64,000 bases of DNA, taken from assembly GCA_950295325.1 (NCBI GenBank), contig OX485805.1:50552758-50616757 (forward strand), given 5' to 3'. Every line of letters begins with the position of its first letter. The stretch's first letter is position 1. This document shows, piece after piece, positions 34,232 through 44,293 of this stretch. The position numbers and the translations under genes are program-made. The stretch is from Polytrichum commune (taxonomy: Eukaryota; Streptophyta; Polytrichopsida; Polytrichales; Polytrichaceae). Under the pieces are notes generated by a model. It saw nothing but the letters and a program-made list of their open reading frames with translations, ran no database searches and was not told the origin of the DNA.

Positions 34232-37200
34232 ATGGACGAGCGGGATCATGAGGCAGTAGATCTAGAGCCTGTGCTGCAAATCTCGAAGCTCATGAAGTCG
34301 TCGTTCAGGCCGCACGTCTCCTACCGGAACGCATTTTGCACGTCGTGGTTGTGCGCGTTCACGCTCCTCTTCTACTGGCAAGCGAGCTACCCTGGAGAGA
34401 AGTACAAACTTGCGCCTCCTCGACCGGTGCCCCGCCTCCGGCCGCACGTGTTCAACCTCACCGATTTTGGCGCCATCGGCGATGGCAGCACCGTGAACAC
34501 CAAAAGCTTTGAGGAAGCGGTAGCAGCGGTGAACGCGAAGGCGGCGGATGGAGGCGCACAGGTCGTTGTGCCTCCTGGCCGATGGTTGACGGCTCCCTTC
34601 AATGTCACCAGCCGCATGACTCTCTTCCTCTCCGAAGGCGCCACCATTCTTGCCGTCCAGGTATAATATAAACTCCTCGAAATCCTCCACGCATCATATA
34701 TAATTGTTGCAAGTTCTTAAGCAGCTTATCATTAATGCAGCTCCTCATATATTTGAGGCTCATCATAACCTTGGCCTCGAACTCTATGCACAATCAGAAC
34801 CGGGAATCCAGATCTCCTCTCCATCGCAGGTAATTTTTGGAAGCTTCCAAATGGAACTTGTCGGTGTAATCAATGAGACATCGAGAGTTCTGGTTCAGAG
34901 TGTCATGTAACTTTCATCAGACTTTTCGACCTGTTGAACGTTTCTCGTTGGTTTCGTTTTTGATGTTGAGATCGCTGTGTGCTCGGATTTTGATGCAGTC
35001 CAAGAATCTTTCCTCAAAAGCCTCCTGAGATTTTTTTACCACATAATTCGCGAGTTTATAACGAGATAGATTGCACCTTCTCACGAGGTTAATTGTCCCT
35101 TGTGATTGGCCTGGGTATTTTACTTTTTCAAACTACCCATTCAATTTCTTTCGTTACAAGCTTCTCCTTGAAGCCGCACAATGACATAAATACATCGCTC
35201 GCACCAAGAAGACAGGCATCTTCTATCTGAAGAGTGGAATATGTGGCAACATGCAGACTTCTCATACTGCTATGATGTTACCTAACCTTTCCCTTCATGT
35301 TTCCTTTGAGTTTCCTTTTCTTGACCAAGATGTGAACAGATCGGTTGTATAATTTGCTCTATGCCAGTATTTCTTAACCTCTTTTGATCTCCTTTCCTGT
35401 GACTAAAGAAAACCTCTGGAGGAATATACATCTGATGAATAGGCTTGAACTGCATGATCCAGTGAGTCCATACACACCATGAATATATACCTGAAGTAAA
35501 CAGTGGACATTGCCGGATTTGTAACGAGGGTGATAATAGGGCAGGACAAGAGCTTGTGGCCGATTCTTCCAGCACTTCCTTCATATGGGCGGGGACGTGA
35601 GCTGCCGGGTCCTCGTTATGGCAGCCTCATACATGGACAACACATTGATGATTTTGTGCTCACTGGTATTCACCTTCCTTAATTTTGCTATAGATGAGTC
35701 TACCACGAGTACGCTGTTTCAGCTTCTGATGAAAATCAATAATATTGATGTGCTCTTTGCAATAGCAATTTGGAGATAGATTTTTGTGATGAAATTTCCC
35801 GTGGTATTATAGTAAACCTTGAACTCAATGGGACTTTTCGTGGGGAGTTGGTCCCCCATGATTTCCAGTGGTTGTTTTGTATGCAACATCAGTAATTGTG
35901 GGGCATGCTCGGAGGTAGTGTTTGACTTTGAATGAAGAGCAACCAATTTCAGTTTGTCGAGGACCAAACTCATTTTAGCACCTCTTGACATGCCAAAATG
36001 TTTTTGACCGATATAGAATGTTCTTCATTTAAACCTCCAAGCATGCATCGGAAACTTAACTATAGGTCTTGTATGCAACCAACTCCGAACCAAAAGTCAT
36101 GTTGAGTTGGAGGACAACTCTATTATATGATCTTTCCTTAATCATTTTGTGAAGGGTGATTTAATGAAGTTGTTTCATCTTGTGAGAATGAGAATTTTTG
36201 ATGTGCTCTCTGCCAAAAGCAATCTTTGGAGACAGATATGTGTTCCTTTTATTGATACCTGTTGCCTGTAGTGGAGAATTGGAGAAACAATTGTAATGCA
36301 ATGTCAGGTGGTATTTATAATCTCTCTAACATTTCGTAATGGGTGATTCTAGCATGAATTTGTTCCAGCTTGTGATAATCAGAATGTTCTATGTGCTTTC
36401 TGGAAATAGCAACATTTGGAGGTAGATTTCTCTGTTCCATGTATTGGTCACCAGTTGGCTGTAGTAACGGATTGAAGAAAATTTTGGGATGCAATGTCAG
36501 GTGATATTTACAATCTCTCCTTTTATCATTCCGTAATGGGTGACTCTAGCATGGAGTTGTTTCAGGTTGTGATAATTATTAGAAATCTTGATGTTTTCTC
36601 TGCAAGCAACAATACTCAGAGTCAGATTTGTGTGTTCCTTGTATCAGTAACCACTTGAAGGCTATAATAAAGGATTGCATTTTGTTTGTGTTGTAATGCC
36701 AGGTCACAATGGGAGCATTGATGGGCAGGGGGCATGGTGGTGGCAGCAACATCAGCGCCGGAAGCTAAATTACACACGTGGGCGATTGATCCAGCTCATG
36801 TGGTCCAGCAACATCATGATTGCCAATGTGACTCTCCGAAATTCTCCCTTCTGGACAGTGCACCCCTATGACTGCACCAATGTCACAATTCATGGTGTTA
36901 CCATACTGGCTCCCTTGGATGCTCCCAATACTGACGGTGTTGATCCTGGTATGGCCATCTAAACTCGCAGATTCCCTCCATGTTGACTTGCACTTATCTA
37001 AAGTAAGCGGGCCTAATTTGGTTACTTATCTTAATCGGACACCTACATTTGAGTGGTGTGTGGTTAGGTATGGATCTAACAACAGAGACATGAGAGCTTG
37101 GCCTACTTGTAATGTGCTCAAAGGTTTTTAACTATTCTGAGTTCAATAATCAACAGAATTGGGGTGATGTGTACAATTGAAGAAAAAAGAGAATCTTTCT

Positions 37201-39298
37201 TTGATAATGAATAAGATATGTAAACAAGGACCAAAAATTATGATGGTAGTCATGGCTTTGGCCTTGATTTGGATTTGCAAATCATCTTGTATTTAATACT
37301 CTAGGAGAAGTGGGCGGAGACCTAATAATGTCCCTTTTGAATACATCGCAACTGTGAATGGGGAGATCCGACTGCTACTTGCACATTGGCTGAATGAGTT
37401 TGAGAAGTAACCAGTTGAAATTCAAGACTTTAGGCCAATCGTTGATCATTTAAGAGGAATCTATGGAATGTACTTCAGATTAATCATGAAAATCCGAAAG
37501 AAATCAACATGAAACTGGTTGGAATCGGAAACATTAGGGTATTGACCAATGTTGCCCAAAATCTCCCCATTCATTGCATCAGAAGATTGTAGCTCATTTT
37601 ATCTGAAGACAATCTTTGAAATAAGCACAAACAGGATGAAATGGATTCAGACCTCATACTGAAAATAAAAGCAAGTAAATTTTTTTAAAGAACTTCTCAA
37701 CAGTTTTTCTGAAATAAAGCGATGTAAAAGCATTGAAGTTAGGCTGACTGGGTTGTTATGGATGTAAGCATCCAAGTTGGACTGACTAGGCTAGTGAAAT
37801 ATCTCTAATTCCAGAGCTTTTTAGAAAATCTCTTATTGCCTAATTAGCTCAAGCAGCTGTGATATAGTGGAATCGTGTGATTCTGCTTACTCACGTCAAC
37901 TATGAAAAAACTCAGCTGAATTTGACAACTTGCAAAAAGTGAGGGCAGTAGAAAGACTTGTTTCTTTTGTCTTAAAAAAAGAAAGAAAAAGAAGTGAGGA
38001 TTGCGGTACTTGACAAGGGATATTTGGCAGCAGTCTCATTTGACTCCATGCTTTTTGTTTGTAACCGCAGACTCTTGCAAAAATGTGTTGGTGGAGGATT
38101 CGTACATAAGCGTGGGCGATGATGCAGTTGCAATTAAGAGTGGGTGGGATCAATATGGAATTATGTACAATCGACCTTGCGTAAATGTTACAGTTCGGAA
38201 TGTTGTCGCCCATTCACAAATTAGGTACTTCCAGACTAGTGTTTGCAACATAAAAATTAGCAAGCAAACCCTATCGATCTGGGGTTCTTTGTTCCTTTCA
38301 ACTGAGAGTCGCTCAAAGTTTCTGACTCTTTCAATTCACTTTGGTTCTTTGTTTTCCTTGAAAAGCTAATTAATAAGGTATGTATCCATTAATGAGAAAT
38401 ATCAACAAAAACCATTCGAGGGTCAATTCTGAACACAATTGGGAGGATCTATATATGTTATCATTTGAAGAGTAAGAGAAGCTTCACTTTTGGCTCTTAT
38501 AAGTTTTGCACCTGTAGTCCAAATTCTAAAAAACTTGAAGTCACGACAATCTTTATGATTTGCAATGGCTAACTGGACGAGACAATTCCTGAGCTGATCA
38601 TATGACCAGAATTATTATTTGTGCCCACGATATATAGGGCTACATATATTCCTTGATGAGCTCAATATCAACAGATTCAGTGACTTGAAGTCTTATGGTA
38701 GACATATTGCTACTCCAGGTAATTAGCCTGTTTGACACCACCTTGTTGTACATTTAGTCCCATAAGCCTTTTGGCTTCCCGGAATTTGAAATTGATTTCA
38801 TTTGATTGCAGTGCGGGCGTGTCAGTAGGGAGTGAGATGTCAGGAGGGATCGAGGAGGTGTTGGTCGAGAACGTGCACATTTGGGGCTCACGGCGTGGGA
38901 TTCGGATCAAAACATCTCCTGGGCGAGGCGGGTACGTGAGGAACATCCGGTACCGCAACTTGACGCTCATGGACGTCCGGGTGGGAATTGTGATCAAAAC
39001 CGACTATGGTGAGCACCCAGACGCGGGATACAACCCAAATGCACTTCCGATTGTTACCAATATCTCGTTTGATGGCGTCCATGGCAGCCTTGTACGGTAC
39101 CCTGTGCGCATGTGGGGCAGCCAGCAGGTGCCTGTTACGGGCGTTGAGATTCGCGACATGAATGTCGGGTTGACAAGGAAGAAGCGCAATGTGTTCACCT
39201 GCGACTTTTTGCAAGGGCGCGTGGTGGGGCCGATTTACCCTACCCCATGCAAAGCCTTGCTCCAAGAGGGTGCTGCCAAGGTTTTGGAACACGCGTAA
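34232..39298 (+). CDS. Polygalacturonase-like glycoside hydrolase family 28, membrane-anchored
   Basis: Five exons: 34232-34660, 35545-35665, 36703-36948, 38071-38224 and 38812-39298. GT-AG sites and phases fit, giving 478 residues. GH28 enzymes hydrolyse alpha-1,4-galacturonan in pectin. Residues 33-50 are a hydrophobic anchor after a cytosolic head; NLTDFGAIGDG at 75-85 is the usual mature start. Then come WPILPALPSYGRGRELPG, GSIDGQGAWWW, the catalytic NTDG (259-262, Asp261), GDD (281-283), VGSEMSGG (322-329, in place of the classical GHG, as in this plant clade) and RIK (348-350). HPDAGYNPNALP is also clade-typical. All expected carboxylates are present. Intron 2 holds tandem repeats and intron 4 ends at a LINE fragment. 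A second, truncated leader copy lies upstream. Activity is plausible but untested. Confidence 0.93.
36154..36702. repeat. Tandem repeats of about 187-197 bp in polygalacturonase intron 2
   Basis: Units at 36154-36340, 36341-36537 and 36538-36702 share GGGTGATTCTAGCATG, GTTTCA/GCTTGTGA, TGTGCTYTCTG, AGCAA, GGAG..AGAT and GTGTTCC. An older fourth copy is visible at about 35700-35780. Each ends with an AATGYCAGGT acceptor-like site; only the last (36702) is the true exon 3 acceptor. Confidence 0.8.
36997..37330 (+). mobile_element. Diverged family-A MITE in polygalacturonase intron 3
   Basis: CTAAAGTAAGCGGGCCTAAT to CTAGGAGAAGTGGGCGGAGA aligns in order with the copies at 807-1185 and 15207-15539 (CTTAATCGGACACCTAC, GATAATGAATAAGATAT, GATTTGCAAATCATCTTG). 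Ends are eroded. Entirely intronic. Confidence 0.55.
38390..38620 (+). repeat. Family-B repeat in polygalacturonase intron 4
   Basis: Carries the family core GAACACAATTGGGAGGATCT followed by CTCTTATAAGTTTTGCA and ATGATTTGCAATGGCTAACT. Same order as the copies at about 44530-44650 and 63230-63420. Confidence 0.6.
38734..38803 (+). mobile_element. 5'-truncated LINE 3' tail directly before a splice acceptor
   Basis: GACACCACCTTGTTGTAC, CCCATAAGCCTTTTGGCTTC and ATTGATTTCATTTGA match, in order, the minus-strand tails of the LINE fragments at 40733-41012 and 47042-47380. It ends within a few bases of the acceptor TTTGATTGCAG at 38811. Confidence 0.6.
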
Positions 39299-39349
39299 AT
39301 AGTAACATCAACCCGAATTCCGAAAACTATTTCTCCCTTCGCTTAAACG

Positions 39350-40150
39350 CCATCCTGCCGCACACTTTTCTTTTTCGCATAATTTATGGTTAAAACTAAG
39401 AAGTTTGGAGATGCCGCGAGTTGCTGGAGACACCCGAAATTGTTTCTACTCATGAGATTATTATTATAAAGCAGAGCATTTTTCACATTTTGACAATTTT
39501 CTTACTCAGCTTGCCTGCACATGACAGTATCATTCTTGCAGCTTTCTCTTGTAACTTAGCTACTGTTCCATTTCCCATCTTGCATTCCTATTGTTTCTTT
39601 GGGGGCTCTTGAGTGGTTTGCAGGCTGGAACCGTGTAAGAAAAACATCATCCTGCACACTTTCTTTGTGCAGAATGGTCAAACTAAAAACCTAGAGGTGC
39701 CAGCAGTTACCAGTGACGCAAACTCGTTTCACTCTTATCTGTACATCATAAAGCAGAGCCTTTTCCATATTTTTCTTATTTAGCTTGCATGCCCAATGAT
39801 GTCAGCCTCCTTGCCGTTTTCCTTTGTAACTTGTCTATGTTCCATTTCCGATATTTTATGTCTCTTGTTTTTTTAACACTCAGCTTGATTTGCAGACAGG
39901 AACTGTGTTGTGAAATCGTCATCCTGCGTAGGGAAATCATCATCCTGCGTAACAATTTTCTTTTTGCAGAATGATTAAACTAAGAAATTAGAGATGCGAC
40001 AAGTTGCCAGTGACAACTCGCAATTTGAAGCTGATTATTACGTAAAGCAGGACCGTCCCATATTTTTCTAATTACTCTGCCTTCACACGTCAGCCTCAAC
40101 TTGCAAGCTTTCTCATGTATCCTTTATTCCAGTTTCCCCTTCACTTCATA
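39350..40150. repeat. Tandem triplication (about 290 bp) in the polygalacturonase 3' flank
   Basis: Three units start near 39350, 39647 and 39938. Shared marks: CATCCTGC..CACTTTCTTT, GGTTAAAACTAAG/GGTCAAACTAAAA/GATTAAACTAAGAA, GAGATGC..GCAGTTGCC variants, TAAAGCAGAGC..TTTTCCATATTTTTCT and CTTGTAACTTGTC. Begins about 50 bp after the stop codon, so it may lie within the 3' UTR and duplicate termination sequences. Confidence 0.8.
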
Positions 40151-40472
40151 TTAGATTCCACATTGAGTAAAAAGGTGTTAACAAATTCTAAATCGCTGCA
40201 TCAAGGTTATCAAGTTACCATACTCAATCTGCGTGAATGTTGGAGCCGTAGTTTCTTTCATTCGACAAAACAGTTCACAGATTCTATACCAAGTAAGACA
40301 CTCTCAATATTCAATCAGTTTCTTTTTATTTAATGTTGCAGCGAAGTTTTGGGACAAAATTTCGTAGTGGCCTGACCTCTAATTTATTACATGGGCACCA
40401 AAAAGTTTCAGTAAATCCAAAATTTCCATCTGCCTTGTTGATTAAAAAACTGATGTGCAATGATTGATTCAG

Positions 40473-40559
40473 GTTTCATTGAAGAAGGTCCTGGCAGTGG
40501 GGGCATTTTGGCCCTTCACAAGGACATGGGTGTGAAGTTGGTTGCCCGATTCCTTCTAG
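40473..40559 (+). other. Exon-like fragment, unassigned
   Basis: Preceded by ATTGATTCAG and followed by GTCTCG. One frame is open (FIEEGPGSGGILALHKDMG...). No family recognised and no neighbouring exon found. May be chance or a captured gene fragment. Confidence 0.2.
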
Positions 40560-40732
40560 GTCTCGCAAGTGCATTCAATTCTAAAATGTGATATACAAAA
40601 GCCCGCACAATATACAAAAGTACACTTTATTTTCAATCTGAATGAAATATGCCCACAGTCCCTTCCATTAAATGAGTTCACTAAAATCATTGCACTAAAA
40701 TTTCTCATGAGTGAAATGAAATGAAACCGAGT

Positions 40733-41012
40733 TTAGAGTCCAGGAAGACCAAAATGGTTATGGGACGCAAAGTACATTAAGATGGTGTCCAAACCAGCTA
40801 CTTCTCTAGAGAAGCGGAGCCTAGTAGTCTCTGTGAGATAGAGGCTAATATCAACTTGATGGTCCAATTGAAAAAATGGCTTGAGACTCCCTAATGTTAT
40901 AGTGTTCATAAATCATGATTGAAATTTATCTATGATGGAGTTGCATAGGGGACACTCCAGCACAAAGTGTGCATCATTTTCAACTACATTTTAAGAGCAA
41001 AAGTGACGTTAT
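40733..41012 (-). pseudogene. LINE-like (non-LTR) retrotransposon C-terminal remnant
   Basis: On the minus strand a nearly continuous frame reads ENDAHFVLECPLCNS, then FFQLDHQVDISLYLTE, LRFSREVAGLD and ends at TAA. The HFVLECP segment with an upstream FCS is the zinc-binding tail motif (C-x2-C...H-x4-C) common at the end of plant LINE reverse transcriptases; the first Cys is lost. One internal stop follows DKFQS. A second copy lies at 47042-47380. Confidence 0.65.
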
Positions 41013-41601
41013 CTATCATCTCTAGAGATACGGATAGTCGAACACCATGTAGTTTTAACAACAAATCTATGATTTGAGGTGCAGTAAGGAGCAATAATTT
41101 ATTGTTGGGGTGATGTCAATGCCTGCTTCAAGTACAATTTACATTATATTTGGGAAAATCCTTGAGGTGGAGGTAGTCTATTTTTTTTGGGTCATCTTGT
41201 TATGAAGTAGAAACATGGATGTGCAAATGGTCGTGATGTAGCCCTTGGCCATCATGTCACGTCATGTCACAAATGATGTGACACCGTCCTATCACGTCAC
41301 GTTAGGACATGACACTCGTTGACGATGTTGTTTTTCTTCTTTTGGAGATATGATTTGTAATTTTTTTTCAATGTTCTTGGTCAATTGCTCTAGTCGACTG
41401 CTACTAGCATGCGATTTGCAAAAACAATTCTTCAAAATTCCACAAAAATCTAGAAAACAAATTGGATTGTTAGATCTTGTTGAATGCAAAGATCTAACCG
41501 TGTGGATTTTTCTGGTTTTAATTTCTTATTTTTAATTTTGGTTTTCTTAGAAGTCGATTGCTTTTGGTCGACCGCAACAATCAATTTGGAGCAGTCAACT
41601 A

Positions 41602-41776
41602 TGCCATTTTATCTAATTAGTGTAGGTTATCATTTGGAGTTACACATTGCTATAAGTAGTTAGTATGCACACCAAAAAAATGATATAATGTACTTGGTAA
41701 AAATGATATTTTCTGTTAATATTTATAGTATCATGTAACTTTGAGTGGTAAGCCACACTAATAAGACAAAATAGTG
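41602..41776. mobile_element. TA-flanked MITE, family C
   Basis: TA at 41600-41601 and 41777-41778. Inner ends ATCTAATTAGTGTAGGTTA and TAAGCCACACTAATAAGAC pair as an inverted repeat, continuing into GGAGTTACA/ATGTAACTTTGA. 175 bp, non-coding; same family as 22289-22507. Confidence 0.75.
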
Positions 41777-43345
41777 TAGCTGGTCGAATGCTAAACCCAA
41801 AAAAAATCCAAAAATTCCCAATTTTTTGGGACCATTAGATCTTGTAGCCAAGAAGATCTAAGGATCCAATTTTTTTTGGATATTTTCCTTCTGCAATCAA
41901 CTACAAAGTAGTAGTTGAACAGAGCATTCCACATCTCTATGGTTTTGCAATCTAGTGTACGTCATATTGGCAATTGGAATTGTCCAAGACTCATGCATAA
42001 ATCCAAATATACTTTAACCCTAGTTTTGGACGTTAACGGATAAAGGCACACTTTCAATTCACTAATGTGTTATAATATTTCAATATAATTTTAAATTGGA
42101 CATATTCATCCTCATGTAAGAAAGACACCTTACTTTAACCAAATGTGGGGAATATCCGAAAATACTACGTGGAATACTGTCAGTCCCACAAAACATTGTT
42201 GTGGATATGAATAATGTTATGAGTATTTATTCCAAATAGTGAGAAAACAAGTAATACTTAATTAGTTTTAGGTGGACCACATCAAATTTTCAATTGCTAA
42301 GAATGAGCGTGAGCCACATTCAAGTGTCACCTCATCAAATAATGACAAGTGGCATGGCATACCATGATTTGTATTTAGATGTAACAATGGTGTGCCCATG
42401 ACAAGTGGCACGGCATCGTGCATATCAACACCATGGTGTTGCCACATGGCAAACATAGAAGTTTATTGTATAGAAGATGGACTTGGCACTATACACCTTA
42501 TTTTAGACACCAATGTATCGCATGGCTAAAGTGTGATGCACATTGATAATGATCGTAGACTATCATGCCACATGGCACATAGGTGGACAATATGTTTTAC
42601 ATTGATTGACACCAACATACCGTAGACGTGTGTTTTTCGGATACTTCCCTCTATGCACCCACTTCTCATATGATATGAAGCACTCAATTAGTGTGAGGTG
42701 ATTAGCAAATCCAAATCAAGCTTGTAGCGGTATAGTGTTTGGAGTTCATATGAATAACTTGTTCATTTTCAAAGTGAAGACTGTCCTTGCTCATTAAGTG
42801 TTTGTATAAGTTACGTCCACCCCCAATCATGTTGACTAGGTATTGAGTCTAGAATGGATAGCATATATGGAGTATGTCATAGTCCAATCTCTTTTGAACA
42901 CATACCTTTTTTTTTGTGTGTGTCCGTTCTTAGATTCATACCTGACCACATACCACTCAAATATAGGTGTCCGAATTATTGCTATATTTGATTTAGGCAT
43001 GTCTATCTTACATCCTAGTTTGGCATTGAAATATTTCATATGGTACAGTACGCAAGCCTCATGTGGTCACTCTCTTCATTGGACACCTATAAACTAGGAT
43101 TTATGTATTGTATATTTGGATTTATGCATGAGTTTTGGACAATTTTGACTGCCAATATGACGTACACTAGATCGCAAAACTACACAAATATGATGGTTGG
43201 CGAACATGAAATACAAACATTCGAAGTTTTGGTTATTTTGTTTTGGTTATTCACAAAAATGCACATTCCTTGTTATTTTTGGAAAGTGGTTTGTCCAAAT
43301 ATGCTTAAATCTTGGTTTATATTCTAGTGGTATATAGACTAAATA
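41777..43345. other. Repeat-rich non-coding region
   Basis: Holds a half-copy of the 25004-25110 hairpin (42143-42197, GTGGGGAATATCCG to TCCCACAAAACATTG) and family-A-like words (about 42670-43030). No gene recognised. Confidence 0.4.
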
Positions 43346-44293
43346 CCGTAGTTTACTAGCAGGTTCGGCAACTTGCTGCCTAATATTTAATTAAAGTTCA
43401 AAAATTAGGTTCGGCACCTTAAAATAGTATATTCATATTTTCAGCAATTTTCTCTTTTAATTTTTAAAAATTCAGCTTAAATTCACTTTTAATTTTCTAT
43501 TTAAGCTAATATCTTGTACAACTCTCTTGCATTGGATGACAAGTAAGATGTGAGTGAAGAGTTGAGAATCCTCTATGCTTTATGCAAGTAGAGTGGAGTT
43601 GTGTTCAACAATGCATATGGGATATGTAAACTTTGAGGTGAAGCACCTAGTTAGACTTCATTTTTATAACACGCATAACTTTTGCATAGAGTCTTCAAAT
43701 GACATAAAATTTGTTGGAGGTGAAAGATTACTTGATTTCTAAACTTTTCTTTGACCAACACAATTCTAAAAAAGTTGATCTTCTATGCACAAATGAGCTC
43801 CGAAAAACTGTTATGAACGCATTTTAATTTTTTGATCTTTACATGGCTGCAATGTTTTGTCCATATCTTTTGCATAAAGACTTATTTTGACACAAAACTT
43901 GTTGGAGGTGGAAGAAGGATTGATTTCTCAACTTTTGTTAGTTGGACAAAATTCTATAAAACTTCATCTTCTATGCTCAATTGGACTCCAAACATTTGTG
44001 TACAACACATTTGAAAAGCCTCACCTAGAGTCTTGCTACTTCTTAACCCATATTCTTTGTGGACTAATGTAAGTGAGCTTGATTACAAAAGGAGCACCTT
44101 CTCTCCTTCAAAATTCACATATGCTTCCACTGTAAGTAAAACTCTATAGTAGTGAGAAGTAAAAATTTCTTACTTTTCGGCAATTTTGAAAAATAATTAA
44201 TTTTATATTCGGCAAAAAATGCCAATAATATTCCAAAATTTTAGGCTTCTATTTTTAGAATTATTTTGTGCCGAACTTGCTATTAAACTACGG
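43346..44293. mobile_element. 948-bp non-autonomous element with 26-bp TIRs and TA target site
   Basis: Left end CCGTAGTTTACTAGCAGGTTCGGCA, right end TGCCGAACTTGCTATTAAACTACGG: inverted repeats with about 2 mismatches in 25. TA lies on each side (43344-43345 and 44294-44295). The interior is A/T-rich and has two copies of a TTTTGCATA..CTT..GACA.AAA.TTGTTGGAGGTG block (about 43688 and 43868). No transposase. The target and TIR suggest a Tc1/mariner-related type, but the terminal sequence is not one I recognise. Confidence 0.88.

Larger units (their letters stand above)
33765..34300. repeat. Tandem duplication (about 265 bp) of the polygalacturonase leader, uORF and start
   Basis: Units 33765-34027 and 34028-about 34300 share TTCAATTGG, CTCAACAAGCGCCAATATCC or its TTCAACAAGCG variant, ATCCAGAAAGCGGGAAGA, TTCTTTGCATTTAAAGCTTG, an ATGGCGAA uORF and the GGGATCATGAGGCAGTAGA coding start. 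Unit 1 is a relic: its copy of the main reading frame (ATG 33963) stops after about 20 codons. Unit 2 is fused to the intact gene. Confidence 0.9.

Noticed and set aside
38101-38200. Loss of Cys in the polygalacturonase GDDC motif (GDDA here)
   Set aside because: This plant clade normally carries GDD with L, A or V and GSE instead of GHG, so it is not evidence of inactivation.
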